A stretch of 64,000 bases of DNA from Acinetobacter sp. ANC 4173 (GTDB taxonomy: Bacteria; Pseudomonadota; Gammaproteobacteria; Pseudomonadales; Moraxellaceae): NCBI RefSeq assembly GCF_004331255.1, contig NZ_SJOF01000001.1, forward strand, positions 1-64,000, written 5' to 3'. Shown piece by piece: positions 48,751-58,793 of the stretch (position 1 is its first letter; every line of letters starts with the position of its first letter). A program made the translations under genes and the position numbers. The notes below the pieces were generated by a model. The model was given only the letters and a program-made list of their open reading frames with translations. It was not told the DNA's origin and did no database searches.

Positions 48751-49371
48751 ATGAATGCGATGCAACATGCTCGAATTTCAGCGAAACGTTGGGGTGGCGA
48801 GCCAGAAGATTATTATGAATTACATGCATTTATTGATAGTACCAAAAGTTTATGTAGTGATGCTCGACATCGAATTTTACATACCCTATGGGGAATAAAT
48901 TCAGTCGTTGTGCCAATATTTGGCCATAGTCTTCAGAACAGTGCGGGCAAATCGATTGACATAAAAGATCTATGTGAACGTGACCATTTGTTGGTAGATT
49001 ATCAGCAGCGTTTTATTCCCACTTTAAGTGATTTTGTTCAGGCCATTGATGCAAGCCGATTACCTCAAAATTTAGAACGGCATTTAGAACAATTACACCA
49101 AGTCTACGCTCAAAACCCAGTTGCCTCCCAATTAATGCTTTCACCTTTGGCACAAACGGGGAAGTTGCATTCTTTACTTTTTACGCATAACAGTTGGTTT
49201 ATTTACGAGATTTTACCGCGAATAGGCGTATTACCCCACTTACAGAATATTGTCTACAGTCCAGATGATATCTTCCACGCAATGCAGTTTGAATTGTGGA
49301 TGGATAATGGCATGGCTATTCCGCAAAGTGCACAAGCATTACATCAAAGAAAACAACAACGCGCTGTATAA
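48751..49371 (+). CDS. DUF6915-like protein, unknown function
   Basis: A 206-residue soluble protein. The opening ARISAKRWGGEPEDYYELHAF and DARHRILHTLWGI resemble DUF6915-type proteins, in which a conserved GG-PEDY segment and an Asp-x-RHR segment recur. The RHR could bind metal or nucleotide but this is speculation. The C-terminal half has an aromatic-rich stretch and ends in a basic tail. GGGGT precedes the ATG. A second unknown gene begins 27 bases later on the same strand, so they are probably co-transcribed. Confidence 0.68.
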   Translation: MNAMQHARISAKRWGGEPEDYYELHAFIDSTKSLCSDARHRILHTLWGINSVVVPIFGHSLQNSAGKSIDIKDLCERDHLLVDYQQRFIPTLSDFVQAIDASRLPQNLERHLEQLHQVYAQNPVASQLMLSPLAQTGKLHSLLFTHNSWFIYEILPRIGVLPHLQNIVYSPDDIFHAMQFELWMDNGMAIPQSAQALHQRKQQRAV

Positions 49372-49398
49372 GCGGAGCTAAAAAATCAGGAGATGAAT

Positions 49399-50169
49399 AT
49401 GACCACCTATGTTATTCGTGCAAAATACTTCGGCTATAACGATGAAGTTTTTTATGTCGCAGGCAATCGCATTAGCAATGTTTTTCAAGATCAGGCTGAA
49501 GCTCAAGCGGCTTATCAAAAGCTTGAAGTTGAGGGTGCACGAGATTTTGCCTTGTACGAGGTAGAATCTTTATTTGATGCCGATGAAGCCATGTTGAAAC
49601 AATTAGATGAATTTGTTTTTTCACGTTGTGGTGAGCATATTTATCAAGATGGCGAAGTTTCTCGGGATGTGCTACCGAGTAGTTTGAGTGATGCAGATAC
49701 TTTTAGCTTTGTGCAAATGGCTGAAATGCAAAAATTTCAACTAGTTAGCTTTGAGTATGAAGTTAAATTTTATGGTTTGTGGTCGACCCAGAAGCAGCAA
49801 TGGCTTGAAGAGCATGACGAGTTTTTTGCAGGGCTCATTTATGCTGAAAGCCCAGAATTACTCAAGGACAAAATTGAATCTATCTTTAAGGATTACGATT
49901 ATTCGGATATTGAATTAGCAGGTTCATTGGAGTCTTTATCGGATCAGCCTATTTTATTAAAAGCGCTCATTCAGGCGGAATATGCTTTAAACTATGATGA
50001 AGATAAACAAATTTTAAACATTGGCCTGTGGCAAAATGAGGCTTTATACGCAGTGAATGCATTGCTCAAACAACCTTTATTTGAGGTTAAGCAAATTGAG
50101 TTAGCAGAAATTCAGCGTTTGGAAAAAGAACTCGCAAAAATGCATAGTTATGATGAAGATTATGAATAA
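49399..50169 (+). CDS. Acidic hypothetical protein, 256 residues
   Basis: A very acidic soluble protein (many Asp/Glu, ending HSYDEDYE), with no family recognised. Two parts may be distantly repeated: YVIRAKYFGYNDEVFYVAG at the N-terminus and YEVKFYGLWSTQKQQW around residue 120, each followed by a segment predicted helical. I start at the ATG 49399 because AGGAG (49388-49392) directly touches the ATG at 49393 and is spaced correctly only for the later one. It follows the DUF6915-like gene and ends at a strong terminator. Acidity recalls DNA-mimic or immunity proteins, but nothing proves it. Confidence 0.7.
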   Translation: MTTYVIRAKYFGYNDEVFYVAGNRISNVFQDQAEAQAAYQKLEVEGARDFALYEVESLFDADEAMLKQLDEFVFSRCGEHIYQDGEVSRDVLPSSLSDADTFSFVQMAEMQKFQLVSFEYEVKFYGLWSTQKQQWLEEHDEFFAGLIYAESPELLKDKIESIFKDYDYSDIELAGSLESLSDQPILLKALIQAEYALNYDEDKQILNIGLWQNEALYAVNALLKQPLFEVKQIELAEIQRLEKELAKMHSYDEDYE

Positions 50170-50183
50170 TCTTTGACATGAAA

Positions 50184-50217
50184 TAAAAAAACCAGTTGCG
50201 AGCAACTGGTTTTTTTA
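50184..50217. terminator. Bidirectional intrinsic terminator
   Basis: AAAAAAA then ACCAGTTGC (50191-50199), a GA loop, and GCAACTGGT (50202-50210) followed by TTTTTT. It closes the unknown gene pair and, on the minus strand, thrC. Confidence 0.93.
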
Positions 50218-50231
50218 GTGCAAGTAGAAAC

Positions 50232-51371
50232 TTACATATTTGAAAGAATCGAATCTTTTACTTGTGACATGGTTGCATCAATAGATAACATTACAGCATC
50301 TGCACATTGTTTGATGGCTGTATCTGGATCTTTTAGACCATTGCCCGTTACGGTACACACAATCACAGAACCTTCAGCAATTTTACCCGCTTTAATATCA
50401 CGAATTGCACCACCGATAGAGGCAGCAGAAGCTGGCTCTACAAAGACACCTTCATACATAGAAAGCAAACGTTGTGCTTCTAGAATTTCAGCATCAGCAA
50501 GTTCATCAAACCAACCTTTAGAATCACGTACCACAGCTTTGGCATGGTTCCAGCTTTGTGGGTTACCAATACGAATGGCTGTTGCAACTGTTTCAGGATG
50601 TTCCACGGGTGCACCACGTAAGAAAGGTGCAGCGCCATCAGCTTGATAGCCGACCATGATAGGTAAGCCTTCTGGTTTAGGACCTGTGAATTGATCTGTC
50701 GCAGCATCGTAAATGACTTGTTCAAACTGATCCACAGGCTGGTTTGCTACGGCTTCGGTATAACCCATCCAGTGTGCCGTGATATTCCCTGCGTTACCTA
50801 CAGGTAAGCAGTGATAGTCTGGTGCACGACCCAAAGCTTCAACGATTTCGTAAGCAATGGTTTTTTGACCTTGTAAACGGTATGGGTTAATCGAGTTAAC
50901 AATGGTCACAGGTGCTTGATCGGCAACTTCTTTTACAAGACGCATACCATCGTCAAAGTTGCCACGGATTTGCATGGTAATTGCACCGTACATCATGGCT
51001 TGCGCCATTTTTCCCATGGCAATTTTGCCTTCAGGAATTAACACAAAGGCTTTGATGCCAGCACGCGCTGCATAAGCGGCCGCCGCCGCAGAAGTATTGC
51101 CTGTAGATGCACAGATAATTGCTTTTGAACCGTCTTCAACCGCTTTGGTCACAGCCATAGTCATGCCGCGGTCTTTGAATGAGCCTGTCGGGTTCAAGCC
51201 TTCATACTTCACATAAATTTCAACATCTTTACCAATAATACGTGGAATGTTCTCCAATTTAATGAGCGGAGTATTACCTTCGCCCAAAGAGATTCCACGA
51301 GTAGTAGCAGACACTGGTAAACGGTCACGATAACGGTCAACTAAACCAGTATAACGATTGGCATTCGACAT
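50232..51371 (-). CDS. thrC: Threonine synthase
   Basis: PLP enzyme converting O-phosphohomoserine to threonine. The PLP-lysine lies in NPTGSFKDRGM near residue 66, ASTGNTSAAAAAYAARAG is the phosphate-binding segment, and VGNAGNITAHWMGY follows. At 379 residues it is of the short threonine synthase class. It lies 57 bases after hom on the same strand; a GC-rich hairpin in that gap (51404-51420) may modulate read-through. Confidence 0.95.
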   Translation of the reverse strand: MSNANRYTGLVDRYRDRLPVSATTRGISLGEGNTPLIKLENIPRIIGKDVEIYVKYEGLNPTGSFKDRGMTMAVTKAVEDGSKAIICASTGNTSAAAAAYAARAGIKAFVLIPEGKIAMGKMAQAMMYGAITMQIRGNFDDGMRLVKEVADQAPVTIVNSINPYRLQGQKTIAYEIVEALGRAPDYHCLPVGNAGNITAHWMGYTEAVANQPVDQFEQVIYDAATDQFTGPKPEGLPIMVGYQADGAAPFLRGAPVEHPETVATAIRIGNPQSWNHAKAVVRDSKGWFDELADAEILEAQRLLSMYEGVFVEPASAASIGGAIRDIKAGKIAEGSVIVCTVTGNGLKDPDTAIKQCADAVMLSIDATMSQVKDSILSNM

Positions 51372-51403
51372 GATGATGTTCCAATTATGGGTAGAGCTTG
51401 GTA

Positions 51404-51420
51404 AGGGGGAATTGCCCCCT
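51404..51420. repeat. GC-rich hairpin between hom and thrC
   Basis: AGGGGG (51404-51409) and CCCCCT (51415-51420) pair around a 5-base loop. No T-run follows on the minus strand. It may protect the hom mRNA end or reduce read-through into thrC; this is inference. Confidence 0.5.
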
Positions 51421-51428
51421 CGACCCGA

Positions 51429-52733
51429 TTAATTATCAAGCGATTCTAAACGAATTCGCACAATTTCGCCATGAATAACTGGCAAGGCTTGGATTTGCTG
51501 CAAGGCTTCATCCATCTTCGATTCAACCACTGGATCGGTCAAAATCACGATTGGAATCAGGTCTTTTAAGCGTGATTGCTGCATGATGGCATCAATACTG
51601 ATACCTGCACGGCTTAAAATCGTGGTGACGTCAGCGAGTACACCAGTTTGATCTTCGGCATTCAAACGAATGTAGTATCCAGTCGTCATTTCTTCACGAC
51701 TTAAAATTGGCATGTCGGTTAATGCTTCAAATGCCAATTGAGGAATTGTCCCTGCACCATCTTCGGTATAGGAAATATCACGTACGATATCGATCACATC
51801 GGCAACGACCGCAGATGCTGTAGGACCAGCGCCAGCACCTGCACCGTAATACAAGGTTGGGCCGACAGCATGTGCTTGTACCAAGACGGCATTTTTTACC
51901 CCATTGACATTGGCAAGCAGTTCTTCAGATGGAATAAGCGTTGGATGAACACGTAGTTCAATGCCTTTTTCTGTACGACGTGCAATACCCAAATGCTTGA
52001 TTCGGAAACCAAGTTCTTCAGCATACTTCACATCTTGTGCGGTGATTTTGCTGATGCCTTCGGTATAGACCTTGTCAAACTGCAATGGAATACCAAATGC
52101 ACAAGAGGCTAAAATTGTCAGTTTATGTGCAGCATCAATCCCTTCAACGTCAAAGGTTGGGTCAGCTTCGGCATAGCCTAATTCTTGTGCTTCTTGTAGC
52201 ACGTCTTCGAAGGCACGACCTTTATCGCGCATTTCAGTTAAGATGAAATTGCCTGTGCCGTTAATGATACCTGCTAACCAATCAATTTTATTGGCAGCTA
52301 GGCCTTCGCGCATCACTTTAATGATGGGAATACCGCCTGCCACAGCGGCTTCATAGGCAATTTGTACGGCATTGTCTTCTGCCGCTTTAAACAATTCATT
52401 GCCATGTTCAGCCAGTAAAGCCTTGTTGGCAGTGACGACTTGTTTGCCATGCTTGATGGCTTCCATAATCACATCATAGGCAGGGTGAATACCACCCATT
52501 ACCTCTACCACAACATCGACATCGGGTTGACGTACGATGTCCATCAGGTCTGCACTTTGTTTTACAGAGGCTGGAAGATCAAGGTCTGGACGCGGACGAC
52601 GAGTACCTACGTGGGTAATTTCAATTCCTCGACCGGTGCGACGTTTAATCTCCGCAGCGTTTTCTTCTAGTAGTTTAAGGGCACCACCACCCACAGTACC
52701 AAGACCGAGGATTGCCAGACGAACTGGTTTCAC
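51429..52733 (-). CDS. hom: Homoserine dehydrogenase
   Basis: Reduces aspartate semialdehyde to homoserine for threonine and methionine. The N-terminal Rossmann motif LAILGLGTVGGGALKLLEEN, the central VVTANKALLA and IINGTGNFILTEM strings, and a C-terminal ACT domain (~350-430, feedback control by threonine) give the usual monofunctional layout. I choose GTG at 52733 because GGAG is spaced 6 bases before it; an ATG four codons earlier contains that site. It is part of the xerD-dsbC-hom-thrC series known from pseudomonads. Confidence 0.95.
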   Translation of the reverse strand: MKPVRLAILGLGTVGGGALKLLEENAAEIKRRTGRGIEITHVGTRRPRPDLDLPASVKQSADLMDIVRQPDVDVVVEVMGGIHPAYDVIMEAIKHGKQVVTANKALLAEHGNELFKAAEDNAVQIAYEAAVAGGIPIIKVMREGLAANKIDWLAGIINGTGNFILTEMRDKGRAFEDVLQEAQELGYAEADPTFDVEGIDAAHKLTILASCAFGIPLQFDKVYTEGISKITAQDVKYAEELGFRIKHLGIARRTEKGIELRVHPTLIPSEELLANVNGVKNAVLVQAHAVGPTLYYGAGAGAGPTASAVVADVIDIVRDISYTEDGAGTIPQLAFEALTDMPILSREEMTTGYYIRLNAEDQTGVLADVTTILSRAGISIDAIMQQSRLKDLIPIVILTDPVVESKMDEALQQIQALPVIHGEIVRIRLESLDN

Positions 52734-52857
52734 GTCACACTCCATTTATTTCTTCAATTTTACGCGAGTCTAGATCATAGCTAAAAAAACGCTCAGACTC
52801 TAGGGTGGAGCGAAGATAATCTCCACCTATAACTAATAGTAAAATAACAAATAAAAA

Positions 52858-53673
52858 TTAGTTATTTAAATGCTGCTCTAATTCTTCAGGGCTAAGGTAT
52901 CCGCCTAAATAAACACCTTCGGTATTGTAGATCGCAGGTGTACCATTCACGCCCATATTCAAGCCCAGCTGATATTGATCGCGGACAGGGTTTTTACAGG
53001 TGGCAGGTGGCAATTGTGCACCTGCAATGGCTTGGTTAAAAGCAGCTTGACGATCTGCACTACACCATACGCTTTCCATGGCAGCCATAAATTGTTCGCC
53101 ACGTGGCCAAGCAATGTAACGCACTTCGATACCCTTAGCCGTAATTTCAGGAATATGCTCATGTAATTTGTGGCAATACGGACAGCTTGCATCGGTAAAT
53201 ACATAAACCACATGCTTGGTTTTACCTTGCGCTGGATACACCAGCAGGTCTTCTGTTTTTAAGCTGGCTAAATGCTTTTTATTGGCTGTGGCTTGCAAAT
53301 TGTCACTGACATTATGTAGTTTTTTATCGCCTAAGCGAATGACATCGCCTTGAATTAAGAATTTACCATCACTGGTGGCATAAACTGAACTCATGCCTTC
53401 TAGGTTCACCCAATACAGATTCGGGACTTCAGTTGTTTTTACATCCACAATTTTGGCATTAATACCCGCGGTTTTAAAATGTTGCTCTAAAGTTTTAATC
53501 AGGCGCTGTTGTGCATTGCGTTCAGAGAGATTAGATGCTTCTCCAGTGGCAGGGGCACTCGCCGTGAGGGTATTTTGCTTTTTGTCATCATTATTTGAAT
53601 TGGAACATGCCGTGAGAGCCAAACTGCCTGCCAAGGTACATGCAATAAATAATTTTGTGCGGGTAAATGACAT
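52858..53673 (-). CDS. dsbC: DsbC-type thiol:disulfide interchange protein
   Basis: A periplasmic disulfide isomerase that corrects wrongly paired cysteines. The N-terminus carries a lipobox (LTAC, Cys23), so unlike E. coli DsbC this form is probably lipid-anchored. A Ser/Asn/Ala-rich linker, the dimerisation domain (~50-125) and the thioredoxin domain follow, with CPYC at 164-167 and the cis-Pro segment NGTPAIYN. It lies between xerD and hom, a conserved order. The lipoprotein form is seen in the sequence; membrane anchoring is inferred. Confidence 0.9.
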   Translation of the reverse strand: MSFTRTKLFIACTLAGSLALTACSNSNNDDKKQNTLTASAPATGEASNLSERNAQQRLIKTLEQHFKTAGINAKIVDVKTTEVPNLYWVNLEGMSSVYATSDGKFLIQGDVIRLGDKKLHNVSDNLQATANKKHLASLKTEDLLVYPAQGKTKHVVYVFTDASCPYCHKLHEHIPEITAKGIEVRYIAWPRGEQFMAAMESVWCSADRQAAFNQAIAGAQLPPATCKNPVRDQYQLGLNMGVNGTPAIYNTEGVYLGGYLSPEELEQHLNN

Positions 53674-53783
53674 ATAAAACCCTTTCTTTTAGGTATAAAA
53701 ACAGGAAGCTAGCATAGCAAAAAAAACTTTGTAGCGTGCTATTTCTTGGTGTGGACTCTGTGAAGCGGATTGAGCTTTATGGT

Positions 53784-54701
53784 TTAGGCTCTTGGATGAA
53801 AATCGGCATGTAGTTGTTGCATACGGACTTGTGCCACATGGGTATAAATTTGTGTGGTGGATAAATCACTATGGCCCAATAACACTTGTACCACACGTAA
53901 GTCTGCGCCATGGTTGAGTAAATGGGTGGCAAAAGCGTGACGCATAGTATGCGGTGAAAGTTCGGCTTGAATGCCTGCTTGTAGGGCGTAGCGCTTAATC
54001 GCATACCAGAAATTTTGTCGGCTCATAATACCGCCTTGTTGGGTCAGAAAAACATAGTCAGTTGCCGATTTATAGAGGCTGGGTCTGGCTTGTGCCAAAT
54101 AGTTTTCAATCCATTGACAAGCCACTTGCCCTAAGGGCACTAAACGTTCTTTATTGCCTTTGCCAACAATACGTAAATAACCTTGTTTCAAATTGATCAG
54201 TTCTAAGCGTAAATTTAACAATTCTGATACACGTAAACCACAGGCATATAAGACTTCAAACATGGCACGATCACGTAAACCCAACGCGGTATGGGTATCT
54301 GGTGCCAGAATCAGTGCCTCAACATCTTGTTCTGAAAGGTCTTTGGGCAAGGCACGTCCAATTTTCGGGGTGCGATGACTGGCCACAGGATTATCGCTGC
54401 GAAGCTTTTGTTCTCTTAAAAATTTATAAAATGAACGTAAGGCAGAAAGACTACGTGCAATAGATCGCGGACTTTTGCCTTGCTGAGTTAAGTTGAGAAG
54501 TACATCTGCAATATCATCACTTTGCCAATCGATCAGGGCTTTGTTGTGGCATTCGCTGCATTGAATCAGGTCAGAAAGATAGGCATTCCGCGTGTGCGGG
54601 CTGACGGTTTGTGCAATTAAATAGTCACGGAAACCTTGAAGAAAGCTGAGTTTTTCTGGAATTTGGACAGGTGTAGGTATTCTAGGTTTTTTATTTAACA
54701 T
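53784..54701 (-). CDS. xerD: Tyrosine recombinase XerD
   Basis: Site-specific recombinase that, with XerC, resolves chromosome dimers at dif. An N-terminal SAM-like core-binding domain (~20-105) precedes the catalytic domain. The catalytic set is visible: Arg in ACGLRVSELLNLR, Lys in GKGNKERLVPLG, HTMRH, LLGHSDLSTTQIYTHV with the Tyr nucleophile. The C-terminus HADFHPRA is the XerD-type tail. I use the ATG at 54701 (305 residues, the usual size); an ATG 13 codons earlier is possible. dsbC follows on the same strand. Confidence 0.92.
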   Translation of the reverse strand: MLNKKPRIPTPVQIPEKLSFLQGFRDYLIAQTVSPHTRNAYLSDLIQCSECHNKALIDWQSDDIADVLLNLTQQGKSPRSIARSLSALRSFYKFLREQKLRSDNPVASHRTPKIGRALPKDLSEQDVEALILAPDTHTALGLRDRAMFEVLYACGLRVSELLNLRLELINLKQGYLRIVGKGNKERLVPLGQVACQWIENYLAQARPSLYKSATDYVFLTQQGGIMSRQNFWYAIKRYALQAGIQAELSPHTMRHAFATHLLNHGADLRVVQVLLGHSDLSTTQIYTHVAQVRMQQLHADFHPRA

Positions 54702-54815
54702 GACTGCTTCGAATTCAGGAAACCGATTTAGATCGCCCATCTTAACTAATTTTACAACATTTTTCTGGGTGGAGCTTGTGGTATAAAGTGAATGCGAATA
54801 GGAATCTAACCTTAT

Positions 54816-54845
54816 TTGGTAATTATTCTCATTTGCTTGTATACT
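54816..54845 (+). promoter_or_regulatory. feo promoter with Fur-box-like site
   Basis: TTGGTA (54816-54821) and TATACT (54840-54845), 18 bases apart, form a plausible promoter. Overlapping it, 54818-54836 matches the 19-base Fur box consensus at 13 positions (GGTAATTATTCTCATTTGC). This is where a Fur repressor with iron would block feoAB. It also argues that feoA starts downstream, at 54873. Confidence 0.6.
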
Positions 54846-54872
54846 ACAGAAAATATTTTAGGGTTTAGTGCG

Positions 54873-55136
54873 GTGCTTTTATCTGATTTGAAAGTCAAGC
54901 AAACAGCCATTATTCGTAACGTCAAACGTCATGTGGATGGTAATGCAGCTCAGACTGACCTAATAGCCAGTCGTTTGGAAACTTTAGGTTTTGTGCCTGG
55001 TACTTCCGTTCAGGTGGTGACAAAAGGTATTTTTGGTGGCGATCCGATTTTAATTCAGGTTGGATTTACCCGTTTCGCACTAAGAAAAGCTGAAGCAGAA
55101 AAAATTGAAATTGAGATGGAAGGAGCACCTGCATGA
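54873..55136 (+). CDS. feoA: Ferrous iron transport protein A
   Basis: An 87-residue SH3-fold cytoplasmic partner of FeoB in ferrous iron uptake. The core SRLETLGFVPGTSVQVVTKG followed by FGGDPILIQVGFTRFALRKAEA is the FeoA signature. I place the start at GTG 54873 after AGGG; the longer frame from 54816 would run through the promoter and Fur box. The feoA stop overlaps the feoB start (ATGA), indicating translational coupling. Confidence 0.9.
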   Translation: MLLSDLKVKQTAIIRNVKRHVDGNAAQTDLIASRLETLGFVPGTSVQVVTKGIFGGDPILIQVGFTRFALRKAEAEKIEIEMEGAPA

Positions 55137-56989
55137 GTGATGCGTTGCGTATTGCCCTTGTCGGGAATCCTAACTGCGGTAAAACCTCTTTATTTAACCA
55201 TTTAACAGGAACCCGCCAGAAAGTTGCCAACTATGCTGGGGTAACGGTAGAACGTAAAATGGGACAGTTCTCCTTGCCTTCTGGGAAAGCTGTTCGGGTT
55301 TTGGATTTACCTGGAACCTATAGTTTAGATGCAACCAGCCCTGACGAAGCCATCACCCGTGATGTGGTTCAGGGAAAAATTGCAGAAGAAGGGCATCAGG
55401 ATGCATTTTTATGTGTGGTAGATGCCACCAACTTAAAACTGCATTTAGGTTTAGTGCTGGAAATGATTGAGCTGGGGCGCCCAATTCTATTGGTTCTGAA
55501 CATGATGGACGAAGCACGCCGTCGTGGGATGCAGATCAATACCCAGAGATTATCTGAACGTTTGGGTATTCCTGTCGCTGAAACCGTTGCTGTGCGTAAT
55601 GCAGGCATCGAAAATTTATTGAATGCTTTAGATCAAGCCAAATATGCCGTGCCCCATACAGAACTGAGTGGTTTAAAAGGTTCGCATCACCAAAAAATCG
55701 CTACGATTTTGCATGATGTCGTTCAGTATGCAGACCAAGAAGATAAACGCTCCGATTTTCTCGATCGAATTTTCTTACATCCTGTATTCGGCTTGGTCAT
55801 GCTCGCTGTGATGATGTTTGTGGTTTTCCAAGCGGTTTTTGCTTGGGCAGCCCCATTTATGGATGGGATCGAAAGCTTATTTGGCTGGCTGGGTGAAGTG
55901 ATTGGCGCATCCATTTCGCAACCGTTATTACATAGTCTGGTGGTGGACGGAATTATTGCGGGTGCGGGCGGCGTCGTGGTGTTTTTGCCCCAGATTATTA
56001 TTCTGTTCTTCTTTATTTTGGTTTTGGAAGAATCTGGCTATTTACCTCGTGCAGCGTTCTTACTGGATAAACTGATGTTTAAAGCAGGCCTGAGTGGTCG
56101 AGCTTTTATTCCTTTGTTGTCTAGCTTTGCCTGTGCGGTTCCTGGAATTATGGCAACCCGTAGTATCAGTGACCCACGTGATCGTTTAACCACAATTTTT
56201 GTGGCACCCCTAATGACCTGTTCGGCACGTCTGCCTGTATATGCCTTGTTAATTGCAGCGTTTATTCCTGCACAAACAGTGTGGGGGATTTTTAATTTAC
56301 AAGGTTTGGTGCTGTTTGCTTTGTATATGGCAGGCATTGTCAGTGCATTGATTGTTTCATTTGTATTGAAATTTTTCCAGAAAGATAAATCGCAACATGC
56401 GTTGCTGATGGAGCTGCCAAGTTACCGTTTTCCTGACCTAAAAAGTGTCGGTATTGGTTTGTTGGATCGTACCAAGATATTTTTGAAGCGCGTTGGTGGC
56501 ATTATCTTTGCCCTTTCGGTGTTGCTCTGGTTCTTGTGTACTTTCCCGCAACCGCCAGTAGGCGCGACTATGCCTGATATCGATTATTCCTTTGCAGGGA
56601 TGTTGGGGCATATCATGCAACCAATTTTTGCGCCATTAGGTTTTAACTGGCAGATTTGTATTGCATTAATTCCAGCTATGGCAGCGCGAGAGGTTGTAGT
56701 TGCGGCTTTGGGTACTGTTTATGCTTTATCTGCGGTGAATGATGATGCGATGTCGCAAGGCTTGGCCGCCATCATTAGTGGTAATAGTGATTTAGGTTGG
56801 TCTTTGGCAACAGGTTTATCTTTATTGGTCTGGTTTATTTATGCGCCACATTGTTTAGCGACTTTAGCGACTGTACGTCGTGAAACAGGTTCATGGAAAA
56901 CCGTGAGCTTTATGACTGCGTATTTGTTTGGCCTAGCGTATTTGATGTCATTCCTGACGTATCAAATTGCCTCGCACTATTTCGGTTAA
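55133..56989 (+). CDS. feoB: Ferrous iron transporter FeoB
   Basis: Inner-membrane Fe(II) transporter with an N-terminal G-protein domain. G1 is GNPNCGKT at 11-18, then the DLPGTYSLD switch (G3) and NMMDEA (G4). Two Gate motifs lie in the membrane region: LSSFACAVPGIMATRSI near residue 330 and PAMAAREVVVAALGTVY near 515. At 618 residues it is shorter than E. coli FeoB but matches short-type FeoB proteins. It is the middle gene of feoA-feoB-Cys-rich protein. Confidence 0.95.
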   Translation: MSDALRIALVGNPNCGKTSLFNHLTGTRQKVANYAGVTVERKMGQFSLPSGKAVRVLDLPGTYSLDATSPDEAITRDVVQGKIAEEGHQDAFLCVVDATNLKLHLGLVLEMIELGRPILLVLNMMDEARRRGMQINTQRLSERLGIPVAETVAVRNAGIENLLNALDQAKYAVPHTELSGLKGSHHQKIATILHDVVQYADQEDKRSDFLDRIFLHPVFGLVMLAVMMFVVFQAVFAWAAPFMDGIESLFGWLGEVIGASISQPLLHSLVVDGIIAGAGGVVVFLPQIIILFFFILVLEESGYLPRAAFLLDKLMFKAGLSGRAFIPLLSSFACAVPGIMATRSISDPRDRLTTIFVAPLMTCSARLPVYALLIAAFIPAQTVWGIFNLQGLVLFALYMAGIVSALIVSFVLKFFQKDKSQHALLMELPSYRFPDLKSVGIGLLDRTKIFLKRVGGIIFALSVLLWFLCTFPQPPVGATMPDIDYSFAGMLGHIMQPIFAPLGFNWQICIALIPAMAAREVVVAALGTVYALSAVNDDAMSQGLAAIISGNSDLGWSLATGLSLLVWFIYAPHCLATLATVRRETGSWKTVSFMTAYLFGLAYLMSFLTYQIASHYFG

Positions 56990-57009
56990 TCTGCAAGGAG
57001 ACTCTGAAC

Positions 57010-57264
57010 ATGGTTGAAATTCTGATTGTTGCAGCCTTGGTGCTGTGGAGTACAGTGGTGGTGTTTAAGAAAGTGTTTCCGAAGACAGCCAATAAAACTT
57101 TTGGCGCATTGGCTGGATTTACGGAAAAGCAGGGTTGGAACACGCTATCTAAATGGCTCAAGCCTGCACCAGTTGCAGGTTGTAGTGGCGGTTGTGGCTG
57201 TAGTCAAGAGGATGCACCCAGCGCAAATAAAACTGCTGAGATTCAAGCCGTGAAGTGGAAATAA
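57010..57264 (+). CDS. Small Cys-rich membrane protein of the feo operon
   Basis: An 84-residue protein with one N-terminal membrane helix (ILIVAALVLWSTVVVF) and a Cys-rich cluster AGCSGGCGCSQ near residue 60. AAGGAG precedes the ATG at 57010. It follows feoB by 20 bases and ends at an intrinsic terminator, so it belongs to the operon. Its position and Cys motif suggest a FeoC-like or FeoB-associated Cys-rich role, perhaps iron or Fe-S sensing, but it is not a winged-helix FeoC. I do not assign a symbol. Confidence 0.82.
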   Translation: MVEILIVAALVLWSTVVVFKKVFPKTANKTFGALAGFTEKQGWNTLSKWLKPAPVAGCSGGCGCSQEDAPSANKTAEIQAVKWK

Positions 57265-57285
57265 GCAATTTTTCCCTAATCCCGC

Positions 57286-57313
57286 AAAAGCCGTCAGATT
57301 CGACGGCTTTTTT
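57286..57313 (+). terminator. Terminator of the feo operon
   Basis: AAAAGCCGTC and GACGGCTTTTTT flank a short loop (57296-57301), 22 bases after the last feo gene. Confidence 0.93.
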
Positions 57314-57381
57314 ACGCGCTGACACAAAAAAACAGAGAGAAAGTCAAAACAGAAAAAGCATTCAAAACAGCAAAGTGCTAA

Positions 57382-58770
<1,389 letters not shown>

Positions 58771-58793
58771 AAGAATGATAAGGAGAGAGTTGT

